Assembly: GCA_046351595.1 (NCBI GenBank)
Contig: JAXLYE010000002.1
Coordinates: forward strand, 62,001 to 126,000
Direction of reading: 5' to 3'
Source: JAXLYE01 sp046351595
GTDB taxonomy: Bacteria > Myxococcota_A > Polyangia > Palsa-1104 > JAEUJZ01
Length of the DNA: 64,000 nucleotides
Part shown: piece by piece, positions 53,535 through 64,000 of the stretch
Position numbering within the stretch: position 1 is the first letter of the stretch
Layout: every line of letters starts with the position of its first letter
Translations under genes and position numbers: made by a program
The notes under the pieces: generated by a model
The model's database searches: none
Told to the model about the DNA's origin: nothing
The model's input: the letters and a program-made list of their open reading frames with translations, nothing else

Positions 53535-54233
53535 ATGCCCTCCATCATCCCGCAGAACGAGTCCGAGCTCCTGCTCTGGGCCAAGACCTTCTTGGCGAAG
53601 TTCCCGCCCGAGGCGCAAAACCTCGGCTTCACCGCCGAGGAGGTCGACTCGATCAAGGCGGACCTTTTGCAGCTCATCTACCTGATCGAGCTGGTGCCGC
53701 AGTACCGCACGCGCATGCAGGAGCTGACCGCGTACAAGAACCTGCTGAAGGACGGGCCGCTCGGGGCGAGCGCCGGCAGCCTGCCGACGTTCTCGGCGCC
53801 GGCGACGCCGCCCAAGGCGGTCGCGCCCGGCATCGTGCCGCGGCTGCAGTCGGTGGTGCAGCGCGCGCGCCTGCACCCCAGGTGCACCGAGGCGCTGCAG
53901 AAGGGCCTGGGCATCGCCACCAGCGCCGCGGCGGCAAGCTCGAGCCTGGTCGGCCACGTCGCGCCCAAGGCGCGCACCGCGTCGCTGCCCAACAGCGAGG
54001 TGCGCATCGAGTTCGTGCGCGGCGACAGCGACGGCGTGCTGGTCGAGAGCCGGCGCGGCGACGAGACCGAGTGGAAGCACCTGGCGGTCGACCGCTTCAG
54101 CCCGTACGTCGACACGCGGCAGCCGATCAAGCCCGGCACCAGCGAGAAGCGCGAGTACCGGCTGCGCTACCTCGACGAGGACGACCCGGTCGGGCCGTAC
54201 TCGGACGTGCTGGTCGTGCACACCATCCCGTAG
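53535..54233 (+). CDS. hypothetical protein with helical N-terminus and FN3-like C-terminus
   Basis: The 232-residue product starts at ATG 53535. Residues 1-130 are helical (IPQNESELLLWAKTFLAKFPPEAQNLGFTAEEVDSI), with a Cys in PRCTEAL. Residues about 145-232 have a beta-rich region like a fibronectin type III fold: EVRIEFVRGDSDGVLVESRRGDETEWKHLAVD (in part), SPYVDTRQPIKPGTSEKREYRLRYLDEDDPVGPYSDVLVV (in part). Proteins with this layout occur in several phyla without a known role. There is no signal peptide. It has its own promoter and converges on the dienelactone hydrolase gene. Confidence 0.75.
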   Translation: MPSIIPQNESELLLWAKTFLAKFPPEAQNLGFTAEEVDSIKADLLQLIYLIELVPQYRTRMQELTAYKNLLKDGPLGASAGSLPTFSAPATPPKAVAPGIVPRLQSVVQRARLHPRCTEALQKGLGIATSAAAASSSLVGHVAPKARTASLPNSEVRIEFVRGDSDGVLVESRRGDETEWKHLAVDRFSPYVDTRQPIKPGTSEKREYRLRYLDEDDPVGPYSDVLVVHTIP

Positions 54234-54261
54234 CGCCGGTCCGCCGGGACGGGCGCGCCGG

Positions 54262-54969
54262 CTACAGGCTGCTCTTGAACAGCGCCAGGGTGCGCGCCCA
54301 GGCCGAGGTCGCGGCCTCGGCGTTGGCCGGGCTCTCCTCGGGGCGGTTGACGAAGCCGTGGCCGGCCTGGTCGTAGACGACGAGCTCGGCGTGGCTTTTG
54401 AGCTCGGCGAGGCGGGCGGCGATGGCGCGCGGCTGCTCTACCGGGATCCACGGGTCATTGCCGCCGTAGAAGATGCGGATGGGGATCTCGAGCTTCGCCA
54501 CCTCGTCGACCAGCTTTGTGCCGGCGATGCGCGAGCCGTAGAACGAGGCGACGGCGCCGAAGTGCGGGGTGTGCGCGGCGGCGACCAGCGCGACGCGGCC
54601 GCCGAGGCAGAAGCCGACGATGCCGAGGCGGCCCTTGTTGACCTCGGGCCGGGCCCGGATCGCGGCGGCGGCGTCGTTGAGGTCGGCGACCAGGCCCTCC
54701 TCGGTCAGGCGCATGGCGGCGGCCATGGCGTCCTGCAGCTCGGCAAACGAGAAGGTGGTCTTGGGCTCGCGGTGGAACAGCTCGGGCGCGGCGGCGAAGA
54801 AGCCGGCCTCGGCCAGGCGGGTCGCGATGGCCTGGATGTTCTCGTTGACGCCGAGCACCTCCTGGATGACCACGACCGCCGGGAACGGGCCTTCGCCGTC
54901 GGGCCGCGCCGTGAACAGGCGCATCGGGGTGGAAGCGGTCGGTACGGTGAGCCATTGCTGCGTGGGCAT
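54262..54969 (-). CDS. dienelactone hydrolase family protein
   Basis: The 235-residue product starts at ATG 54969, seven bases after a perfect AGGAGG. The alpha/beta hydrolase fold has the DLH catalytic triad: Cys121 in GFCLGG, Asp172 in GGNDPW and His204 in AGHGF. Early motifs VVVIQEVLGVNENI and DLNDAAAAIRAR support the family. DLH enzymes hydrolyse lactones or esters; in most genomes outside chlorocatechol clusters the substrate is unknown. No aromatic-degradation genes are near. Upstream is a possible 32-residue small frame on the same strand. Confidence 0.9.
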   Translation of the reverse strand: MPTQQWLTVPTASTPMRLFTARPDGEGPFPAVVVIQEVLGVNENIQAIATRLAEAGFFAAAPELFHREPKTTFSFAELQDAMAAAMRLTEEGLVADLNDAAAAIRARPEVNKGRLGIVGFCLGGRVALVAAAHTPHFGAVASFYGSRIAGTKLVDEVAKLEIPIRIFYGGNDPWIPVEQPRAIAARLAELKSHAELVVYDQAGHGFVNRPEESPANAEAATSAWARTLALFKSSL

Positions 54970-55105
54970 CCGGATCCTCCTGGGCGCGCATGCGCCGGGC
55001 CCGGCGCGGGCGGGCGGTTGCGAGCGGGGCGAGGATCGCACGAAGCCCGGCCGCTGCGAACCCGGCAGGCGAGGCCGTCGAGGCCGGCGCCGGGGAGCGG
55101 GGCGC

Positions 55106-55204
55106 TCAGGCCGGGGCCGGCTCGCGCTTGAGGCCGACGCGGCCGGCGAGCGGCAGGAAGCTCACGAGCAGGAACGGACGGATCCCTTCGATGTCGATGT
55201 GCAT
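55106..55204 (-). CDS. possible 32-residue small protein
   Basis: ATG 55204 to TGA 55106 encodes 32 residues with a central hydrophobic stretch (PFLLVSFLPLAGRVGL). A good ribosome site (GGAGG) lies nine bases before the ATG, and a small AT-rich patch (cgaataggtttta) follows upstream. It sits 137 bp upstream of the dienelactone hydrolase start on the same strand and could be a small protein or leader peptide. Chance occurrence is not excluded. Confidence 0.3.
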   Translation of the reverse strand: MHIDIEGIRPFLLVSFLPLAGRVGLKREPAPA

Positions 55205-55256
55205 CGGCAGCCGCCTCCGTTCCTAAAACCTATTCGGAAAAAGCGACTCGGCACGC

Positions 55257-55284
55257 GGCTCGTGGCTCGTGGCTCGTGGCTCGT
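55257..55284. repeat. 7-bp tandem repeat, 4 copies
   Basis: Four consecutive ggctcgt units lie in the gap between the possible small gene and the uvrA stop. The period is not a multiple of three. Confidence 0.8.
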
Positions 55285-55419
55285 GGGAGCTCAGCAGGAC
55301 GGCTTACGAAGAGTACGGAGCGGTGCGGGTCCTGCCGCCTGCGGGTATCCCGTCGCTGCGCGCCGGGAGCCCTCCCTCCGGCGTCACCCGCACCTCATGG
55401 ACCTCGCTTGTTCGAAGGG

Positions 55420-58688
<3,269 letters not shown>

Positions 58689-59045
58689 TCAGTCGAGCGA
58701 GATGAACCGGGTGACCACCCAGTTGATCAGCCAGTTGAGCACGCCCGTCCCGATCGAGCCGAGCAGCGCCGGCACGAAGCCCTCGATGTGGACGCCGTCG
58801 ATGAACTTGTCGGTGAGCAGGAACAGGCCGGCGCGGATGACCAAGAGGAACAGCCCCAGCGAGACGATGACCAGCGGCAGGGTCAGGATCGCCAGCAGCT
58901 TGAACAGGAAGAAGTCGAGGATGGCGAAGACCGCGGCGAACAGGACGGCGCTCTTGAACGAGCGCACGTGCAGCCCGGGCACGACCTTGGCGACGAGGAC
59001 AAACGACAGCGCGAAGAGCAGACAGCGGATGACAAAGGCGATCAT
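58689..59045 (-). CDS. phage-holin-superfamily membrane protein (4 TMS)
   Basis: The 118-residue product starts at ATG 59045 after an AAGGAGAGGA ribosome site. Four hydrophobic segments are evident: about 5-21 (VIRCLLFALSFVLVAKV), 34-55, 57-80 and 95-113. This matches the small membrane family (PF04020-type) called 'phage holin family protein', found on bacterial chromosomes without phage genes. Function is unclear; it is probably not a lysis protein. Tandem 12-bp repeats lie immediately upstream. Confidence 0.85.
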   Translation of the reverse strand: MIAFVIRCLLFALSFVLVAKVVPGLHVRSFKSAVLFAAVFAILDFFLFKLLAILTLPLVIVSLGLFLLVIRAGLFLLTDKFIDGVHIEGFVPALLGSIGTGVLNWLINWVVTRFISLD

Positions 59046-59059
59046 GTTCCTCTCCTTCT

Positions 59060-59118
59060 CGTAAAAGGGCTCGTTAAAGGGCTCGTTAAAGGGCTCGTAG
59101 GGGGGCTCGTAAAGGGCT
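59060..59118. repeat. 12-bp tandem repeat upstream of holin gene
   Basis: Two exact copies of gggctcgttaaa (59067-59090) and several imperfect ones sit 15-75 bp upstream of the holin-like ATG, in its probable leader or promoter. Copy-number change could affect expression. Confidence 0.8.
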
Positions 59119-59298
59119 CTGAAACGGGCGACCCGGGATCCTGTCTGTTTATGACTCGAGATCAGGCTCTGGTTTCAGCCGGCGGCGCTTTTCATGGCGC
59201 CCAGCGACGGCCCCCTCGCATGGCATCCACGATAGCGCGCGCGCCGGCCGGGCGCCGCGATCCCCGGTCCGGAGCGGCTCCGGTCGCGTCCGCGGCGA

Positions 59299-62031
59299 TC
59301 AGGTCCCGTCCGTCTCGGGCGGCAGCGGGGGCGGCGGCGGCAGCGGCGCGGGCGGACCGGCCCCGACGTCAGGGTCAACGTCGCGGTTTCCGTCCCGGGC
59401 GCCGGGCCCGTCCTTGCCGGCGGGAGCCTTGGGCTTGTTGGGGCGGGCCGGCGGGCTCTCGGCCGGTGGCCGGGCCGGCTCGGCATCGGGCGCGGCGCTG
59501 ATCGGGGGCCCGGCCGGGGAGCGCCAGGGTCGCGGCGGGCCGTAGGGCTGGCCCGCTCGCGGCGCGGCCGGGCGCGCCGCGCCGCTGCGGGTCGCAGCCT
59601 CGGGCGTGCTCGCAGCGGGTTCGCTCCCCGGAGGACCGCCGGCGGGCTCCGGGGCGTGCGCCTTCTCGTCGGCAGGCGCGTCGCGCGGCGGGGGCGCGGC
59701 GGGCGGGCGGGCCGCGCCGTCCTCGCCGTCGGCGGCTCCTCTGTCGCGGGCGGGCTTGTGCTCGCTGCCGTCGCCCGCTTCGCCCGGGCTGCCCGGGTCC
59801 CGGCTCGCCCGCGCCTCGGGACCGTCGGGCTTGTTCTCACCGGGGTCTTCGCCGTGGCCGGGGTCTTCGCCGTGGCCGGGGCCGTGGCCGTGGCCGTCGC
59901 TTTTGCCTTTGCCGTCGCCTTTGCCGTCGCCTTTGCCGTCGCCTTTGCCGTCACTCTGGGCTCCGGGCACGTGCACGCCGGGCAGCAGCTTGTGCAGGGC
60001 CTGGGCGCGCTCGCCGGGCGAGAGGGTCTGGTAGACGATCACCGTCTGCCCCGGCTTGAGCTCGGTGCCGCGGCTGGTGCGGTTGATGCGCTCGAGGTCG
60101 GGCACGGTCAGCCCGTAGCGCCTGGCGAGCTTCTCCCAGCTGTCGCCGCCCTGGCAGACGATCTTGTGGCGGCGGCGGCCGCGCAGCGCCTCGACCAGCT
60201 CGAAGAACTCGTCGCTGCCGGTGGTCACCACGCGGACGCGCGCCGGGTCGACCAGGACCGCGCTCGACGTGTCGAACTCCTTGTCGACCCAGAGGTCGAG
60301 CACCATCTTCGTCGCCAGCGTCGCCTCGGGGTCGAGGTTGTTCCAGCGCAGCAGGTCGGCCTCGCGGACCTTGAAGAAGCGGGCGATGGCCCAGATCGAG
60401 TCGCCGGGGATGACGCGGTAGAACACGCGCCGCTTGCCCGGCACCACCATGTCCTTGTCCGGCACCGCGACGACGACGACCTCGTCGACGGTCAGCGGCC
60501 CGGCGGTCGCGGCGGTCGCGGTCGCCTGGGCGGCGGCGTCACCGCGCCCGGCCGGCACCAGCAGCGTCACGCCGGTGCGGATCTCGGCGGCGTCGTCGCC
60601 GGCCGCGATGCCGTTGATGCGCCGCAGCTGCGACGCCGAGACGCCGCGCTGCTTGGCGATGTCGTCGAGCCGCTCGCCGAAGCGCACGACGTGCGCGACC
60701 AGGCGCTCGCCGGACTCGGGCCGGCTCTCGGGCGACTGCGCGAAGCGCTGGGCCGTGCCGGCGGGCAGGCGCAGCTCCCAGGTCTCCCCCGGCTTGAGCG
60801 GCGGCGTGCGACCGCGCCGCAGGTGCGGGTTGAGCCGCTGCAGATCCTCGACGGGCACGCCGATGGCCTTGGCCGCCGCGGCCAGGCTGACCGAAGCCGT
60901 CACCGGCACCGCGTCGAACGACACCGGCGGGTCGGCGCTGAGGTCCTCGTAGCCGAAGAACGCCTTGTTCTCGCCGACCAGCGCCGTCGCGATGGCCTTG
61001 GGGACGTATAAAAGCGTCTCCCAGGGCAGCCCGTCCTCGTGGCGGCAGAGCTCCCAGTAGTCGTTGGTGTTGTACTTCTGCATGGCGCGCAGCACCGCGC
61101 CGTAGCCGGCGTTGAAGGCGGCCAGCGCCAGGTGCCAGCTGCCGAAGCGCGCCTTGAGGTCGCCCAGGTAGCGCGCCGCCGCCTCGGTCGAGCGCACCGG
61201 GTCCTGGCGCTCGTCGACCCAGTAGTCGACGCGCAGGCCGTAGATGCGCGCGCCCTCGGGCATGAACTGCCACAGCCCGACCGCGCCCTTGTGCGAGCGA
61301 TCGTGCGGGTCGAAGCCGCTCTCGATCATCGCGACGTATAAGAGGAAGCGTGGCAGCCCGTACTTGTCCAGCGCCTGCTCGATCAGCGACTTGTAGCGGC
61401 CCTGCTTGCGCAGCCACGAGCCCATGATGCTGCGGCCGCGGCGCTCGTCCTTGTAGAACTCCAGGTACTTGATGACGTGTGCCTCGAAGCGCACGAAGGT
61501 CGGCGCCAGCCCCAGGTTGTCCAGGAGCTTCAGCGCCGACAGCCACGGCACCGACGTCGAGGCCGGCGCCGCATCGCCGCCGGGACCCGTGCCCGGCTCG
61601 CCGCGCGGCCCGAGCGCGCTGCGCAGCCCCTCGGGCACCGCGTCCGGACCGAGGCCCGCGCCGAGGCCGCCGCGCTGCCCCGGGACGACGCCCGGCTCGC
61701 GCCCGCCGAGGCCCAGGCTCTCGCGCAGGCCGCTCTTGGGGAAGGACTCCTGCTCGAACAGGCGGAGCTCGCGCAGCTCCTGCGACTCGCGCGAGGCGTC
61801 CAGCGCGCCGCCGCGGATGGCGCGCCGCTGCACGCGGTCGTCGCGCGCGTCGATGGGCACGCGGCCGTCGCCGGGCTGCACCGCGGCGCCCGGCTCGCCC
61901 TTGCCGTCCCCGGGGCCGTCGGCCGCGCGCGCCAGGCCAGGGCCGGACCCCGAGATCCCGGACCAGGGGATCCCGGACGGCCAGAAGAGCGCCGCGCTGC
62001 CGAGGCTGAGGGTGAGAAGCCGGACCTTCAC
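59299..62031 (-). CDS. LysM-containing lytic transglycosylase (MltD type)
   Basis: GTG 62031 gives 910 residues with a signal peptide (LLTLSLGSAALFW, cleavage near LARAADG). The SLT domain, about 205-350, has catalytic Glu237 in YVAMIESGFDPHD and GAVGLWQFMP, plus AFNAGYGAV. Four LysM-like modules follow near 395-445, 455-505, 545-595 and 635-685. The last 220 residues are Pro/Gly/Ala/Lys-rich and contain a DGKG repeat. The enzyme cuts peptidoglycan with 1,6-anhydro ends in the periplasm; LysM binds glycan. The long disordered tail is unusual for MltD. Confidence 0.92.
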   Translation of the reverse strand: MKVRLLTLSLGSAALFWPSGIPWSGISGSGPGLARAADGPGDGKGEPGAAVQPGDGRVPIDARDDRVQRRAIRGGALDASRESQELRELRLFEQESFPKSGLRESLGLGGREPGVVPGQRGGLGAGLGPDAVPEGLRSALGPRGEPGTGPGGDAAPASTSVPWLSALKLLDNLGLAPTFVRFEAHVIKYLEFYKDERRGRSIMGSWLRKQGRYKSLIEQALDKYGLPRFLLYVAMIESGFDPHDRSHKGAVGLWQFMPEGARIYGLRVDYWVDERQDPVRSTEAAARYLGDLKARFGSWHLALAAFNAGYGAVLRAMQKYNTNDYWELCRHEDGLPWETLLYVPKAIATALVGENKAFFGYEDLSADPPVSFDAVPVTASVSLAAAAKAIGVPVEDLQRLNPHLRRGRTPPLKPGETWELRLPAGTAQRFAQSPESRPESGERLVAHVVRFGERLDDIAKQRGVSASQLRRINGIAAGDDAAEIRTGVTLLVPAGRGDAAAQATATAATAGPLTVDEVVVVAVPDKDMVVPGKRRVFYRVIPGDSIWAIARFFKVREADLLRWNNLDPEATLATKMVLDLWVDKEFDTSSAVLVDPARVRVVTTGSDEFFELVEALRGRRRHKIVCQGGDSWEKLARRYGLTVPDLERINRTSRGTELKPGQTVIVYQTLSPGERAQALHKLLPGVHVPGAQSDGKGDGKGDGKGDGKGKSDGHGHGPGHGEDPGHGEDPGENKPDGPEARASRDPGSPGEAGDGSEHKPARDRGAADGEDGAARPPAAPPPRDAPADEKAHAPEPAGGPPGSEPAASTPEAATRSGAARPAAPRAGQPYGPPRPWRSPAGPPISAAPDAEPARPPAESPPARPNKPKAPAGKDGPGARDGNRDVDPDVGAGPPAPLPPPPPLPPETDGT
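59908..59955 (-). repeat. 12-bp tandem repeat encoding DGKG
   Basis: Four copies of a 12-bp unit (tttgccgtcgcc on the plus strand) encode DGKG repeats in the disordered tail of the lytic transglycosylase, with the fourth copy changed at its end. Confidence 0.85.
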
Positions 62032-62514
62032 TCTGGCGCAGAGTAGCCAGCCGGTCCAAAAGCACCAAATTTTTCTGCGCCCCGGCCGCGCTGCGGCTAG
62101 CCCTCACGCCGACCCGCTCCGCCCCGCGCTGGGCCGGGCCCGCCCCGGGCGCCGGTGTCCGACGCGCCCGCCCCCACCGCGCCACGGTCCGACATGCCGT
62201 CGGAGGTGCGGGTGCAAGGCCGCCACACCCTGCTCGCAAGGTCGCCCCACCGCCGCGGGGCCGGGGGGGCCGCGGCGCCGCGGTCGGGTGGCTCACGCTC
62301 CCGGGCCGCGCCCCTGTTTCTGCGGACTTGGCTCGGGCGGACGCGCGCGCGCGGTCCCGAGCGGCGGCGCGCCGGCCCCCGGACGCGGCTGGCACAAAGG
62401 CTGCTTTTGTTATTTTTGCTGCGTCACCGCCGGGCGGACCGCTGGTCCCGCTGGGTCCCGACCGCCCCGCGCCGCCGCAAGCGACCGACCGTCCCTTTCG
62501 ACCAAGGAGAGACC
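62032..62514. other. 483-bp gap with divergent promoters and no gene
   Basis: The gap separates the transglycosylase from the small Lys-rich gene. It holds the transglycosylase promoter at its left end and a short AT-rich patch at 62400-62422 (tgcttttgttatttttgctg) that may belong to the rightward gene's promoter. No supported coding frame was found. Confidence 0.55.
62040..62068 (-). promoter_or_regulatory. sigma-70 promoter of the lytic transglycosylase
   Basis: On the minus strand TTGGTG (62068-62063) is followed after 17 bases by TACTCT (62045-62040). The -10 ends eight bases before GTG 62031, giving a near-leaderless message. Confidence 0.5.
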
Positions 62515-62679
62515 ATGAACAAGCTGCTGCTGGGTATCACCGCCGCGTTCGCCCTGTCCGTCGTTGCTCCGTCGATCAGCCTCGCCGAGGAGGGCAAGGA
62601 CGAGAAGCCGGCCAAGGCCGAGAAGAAGGGCAAGAAGGCCAAGAAGGACGAGGCCGCCAAGAAGGACGAAGCCAAGTAA
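62515..62679 (+). CDS. small exported Lys/Glu-rich protein
   Basis: The 54-residue product starts at ATG 62515, five bases after an AAGGAGA ribosome site. A clear signal peptide (LLLGITAAFALSVVAPSISLA) would leave a mature peptide of about 30 residues, almost all Lys, Glu, Asp and Ala (EKKGKKAKKDEAAKKDEAK). The mature part is highly basic. It may bind nucleic acid, lipid or peptidoglycan. A strong terminator follows it. No family is recognised, but start, signal, and terminator together support a real gene. Confidence 0.75.
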   Translation: MNKLLLGITAAFALSVVAPSISLAEEGKDEKPAKAEKKGKKAKKDEAAKKDEAK

Positions 62680-62734
62680 CCCGAGCAGCGGCGCGTTCAA
62701 GGTCTCGGCCGCAAGGCCAGCGCGCCTGCAGAGA

Positions 62735-62779
62735 GCCTCGGTCCCCGTCGGTGAACCCGACGCGGGGCCGGGGCTTTTT
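62735..62779 (+). terminator. rho-independent terminator of the small Lys-rich gene
   Basis: A GC-rich hairpin with arms CCCCGTCGG and CCGACG-c-GGGG, extended by GCCTCGG / CCGGGGC, is followed by five T residues (62775-62779). It ends the small Lys-rich gene 56-100 bp after its stop. It is the clearest terminator in the window. Confidence 0.8.
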
Positions 62780-62854
62780 CAATTTCTGGGGAGCGAAGGA
62801 ACGCGCGGCCGCGGCGGCGGCCGTCGGCGGGGCGGGGCGGGGCGGGGCGGGCGG

Positions 62855-63475
62855 CTACTCCAGCAGCGCCTCGATGCACTGCACGATCTCGCTCGTGTGC
62901 CAGACGCGGCGCTCGCTGATCACGTAGTAGCGGACGTTGCCCTCGGGGTCGATGAGGAAGGACTCGGGGAACTTCTCGGTGCCGTAGCGCGCCGGCACCG
63001 CGCGCTCCTTGTCGAGCACCACCGTCATCTGCGTGCCCTCTGGGAAGTGCTGGCGGATGACGTCCCAGTTCTCGTCGACGCTGACGGCCAAAAGGGTGAA
63101 GGGCACGTTGCGCGCCTTCATCATCTCGGCCAGCCGCTTGAGCGACGGCTCCTCGACGGTGCAGGTCTCGCACCAGGTCGCCCAGAAGTTCAAGAGCACG
63201 ACGCGGCCGCGCAGGCTCGAGAGGCGCAGCGGCTGGCCGTCGTGGGTCTTGAGCTCGAAGTCGGGCGCCGGCTGCGGCAGCTTGCCGAGCACCGGGTTCG
63301 ACGGCGCCGGCTTGAGCACCTGGCACGGCGCCTCGCGGGTGCGGCGCACGCCCTCGCGGCCGCGCTCGATGGCGTCGGGCAGGCTGACGGCGAAGTGCAC
63401 GAGCAGCGCCGCCGTGCACAGCGCCGCGACGCCGTAAGCCAACAGCTTCATCTGGGGAGAGATCACCACCGGCAT
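62855..63475 (-). CDS. TlpA/ResA-like membrane-anchored thioredoxin
   Basis: The 206-residue product begins at ATG 63475, directly after the stop of the upstream glutaredoxin-like gene (TGA-ATG). A membrane anchor lies at about 10-30. The thioredoxin domain starts near residue 70 (APDFELKTHDGQPLRLSSLRGRVVLLNFWATWC in part) with active site WCETC, followed by VDENWDVIRQHFPEG and KFPESFLIDPEG. Proteins of this type reduce apocytochrome c or other exported disulfides. An extra Cys lies at about 51. Confidence 0.9.
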   Translation of the reverse strand: MPVVISPQMKLLAYGVAALCTAALLVHFAVSLPDAIERGREGVRRTREAPCQVLKPAPSNPVLGKLPQPAPDFELKTHDGQPLRLSSLRGRVVLLNFWATWCETCTVEEPSLKRLAEMMKARNVPFTLLAVSVDENWDVIRQHFPEGTQMTVVLDKERAVPARYGTEKFPESFLIDPEGNVRYYVISERRVWHTSEIVQCIEALLE

Positions 63476-63877
63476 TCACACAGCTCCCGTTCGCCGCGGG
63501 CCCGCGGGGGACCCGGCGGCGTGTAGATCACTTGGTTCCTGCGCCGCGCGCCACAGGGCGCCCAGCCGCTCGCGCACCGCGCCCTCGTCGAGCCGCAGCT
63601 CCGAGATGCGCTCGTCGCCGACCCGCACCACCGGCACCAGCAGGCCGTAGCGCTCGCGCAGCGCGAAGTCGCTGTCGACGTCGGTCTCGTGCAGGCGCAG
63701 CGGCACCGCCTGCGCGATGCGCCCGAGCGCGGCCTTGGCCTCGTCGCACAGGTGGCAGCCGCGGCGCCCCAAAAGCTCGACTTCGAGCTTGCCGGGAGCG
63801 CGCCCGGGTGCCGTATGCATCGGGTCGTTGGCTGTCTCGGGGGCCGTCTCGGGGGCCGTCTCGGGGGCCGTCGCCAT
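63476..63877 (-). CDS. glutaredoxin-like (thioredoxin-fold) protein
   Basis: The 133-residue product starts at ATG 63877. It has a CHLC active site (RRGCHLCDEAKAAL near residue 38), then LHETDVDSDFALRERYGLLVPVVRV with the cis-Pro and the DERISELRLDE strand, as in the DUF836/YwqL-like glutaredoxin group. The N-terminus has ATAPET repeats from a 12-bp tandem. It abuts the TlpA-like gene, so the two probably form a redox relay, cytoplasmic to membrane-anchored. Confidence 0.85.
   Translation of the reverse strand: MATAPETAPETAPETANDPMHTAPGRAPGKLEVELLGRRGCHLCDEAKAALGRIAQAVPLRLHETDVDSDFALRERYGLLVPVVRVGDERISELRLDEGAVRERLGALWRAAQEPSDLHAAGSPAGPRRTGAV
63830..63875 (-). repeat. 12-bp tandem repeat encoding APET
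   Basis: About four copies of a 12-bp unit (ggccgtctcggg on the plus strand) cover the first codons of the glutaredoxin-like gene. The first codon after the ATG is within the array. Confidence 0.85.
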
Positions 63878-63925
63878 GGGCTGAGCATATCAAAACCGCC
63901 GCGCCGGCGGGCCCGGCGGGCGCGG

Positions 63926-64000
63926 CTAAGGCAGGGTCACGACGCCGCGGTTGCCCGCCGCGTCCTCGACCGTCACCTCGATGCCGGCGCTCACATCGAG
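63926..64000 (-). CDS. C-terminus of a beta-sandwich protein (partial)
   Basis: The last 24 codons of a minus-strand gene run from the window edge to TAG at 63926-63928. The residues LDVSAGIEVTVEDAAGNRG resemble the end of an Ig-like or other exported beta-sandwich domain (V-T-V-x-D-A-A-G-N). The rest lies outside the window. Confidence 0.55.
   Translation of the reverse strand, partial: LDVSAGIEVTVEDAAGNRGVVTLP

Larger units (their letters stand above)
54970..55419. other. region with a possible small gene and a 7-bp repeat
   Basis: This 450-bp stretch lies between the dienelactone hydrolase and uvrA, both on the minus strand. It holds a possible 32-codon gene and a 7-bp tandem repeat (55257-55284). 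Nothing else is supported. Confidence 0.5.

Noticed and set aside
58689..59045. Prophage remnant based on the 'holin' name
   Set aside because: The small four-span family occurs on many bacterial chromosomes without phage genes, and no phage genes flank it.

Overview
The window is about 73% GC, with dense genes, strong codon-position bias and long mirror-image open frames. Its gene content is typical of Myxococcota (former Deltaproteobacteria): several Ser/Thr kinases, FHA and PEGA proteins, DUF4388 response regulators, a sigma-54 activator with an FHA domain, a TolQ/TolR/TolR motor operon, a B12-dependent light-sensor regulator, and an ADYC-domain lipoprotein. The species cannot be named from sequence alone. 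No tRNA, rRNA, insertion sequence, integrase, prophage or CRISPR array was seen, so this looks like ordinary chromosome.

1-11.4 kb: end of an exported VWA-type protein, a small membrane protein, a receiver-DUF4388-TM-TPR protein, a large exported TPR protein overlapping an orphan PhnD-like binding protein, and a kinase-flippase operon. 11.6-16.9 kb: two methyltransferases, a PEGA protein, a YdjC/ChbG-type deacetylase, an Fe/Mn superoxide dismutase and a WbqC protein. 16.9-24 kb (minus strand): FHA-TPR protein, xseB, an AgmX-like lipoprotein, an exported HExxH protein, and a kinase-like protein whose catalytic Asp is Asn. 24.6-30 kb: dnaJ, a GNAT/ATP-grasp pair overlapping by 74 bases, lipB, and a GH-A-like lipoprotein with LGFP-like repeats.

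30.1-43.0 kb, all on the plus strand, is the most unusual part. It holds an exported beta-propeller/caspase-like protein, an FHA / degenerate GGDEF / sigma-54 AAA+ / Fis regulator, a 1411-residue kinase-nSTAND-TM-FGE-like receptor, an ADYC lipoprotein and two tandem paralogous TM/TPR proteins. The regulator, kinase and ADYC genes overlap or touch. I infer a cross-envelope signalling system: periplasmic sensing by the FGE-like domain and its exported partners, cytoplasmic kinase/NTPase output, and a phosphothreonine-reading transcription activator.

43-54 kb: mscS, an FAD oxidoreductase, a divergent ECF sigma / CarH-LitR-type pair sharing a palindrome-rich intergenic region, the TolQ/TolR/TolR operon, and an ECF-FecR operon whose third gene is frameshifted. 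54-64 kb: dienelactone hydrolase, uvrA, a holin-superfamily membrane protein, a LysM lytic transglycosylase, a small Lys-rich exported peptide with a clear terminator, and a thioredoxin/glutaredoxin pair.

Two themes recur. Short tandem repeats (11, 12, 15, 18, 21 and 24 bp) sit at gene ends or between genes, each with its own sequence. Many -10-like hexamers end only 6-9 bases before a start codon, suggesting leaderless or near-leaderless transcripts.
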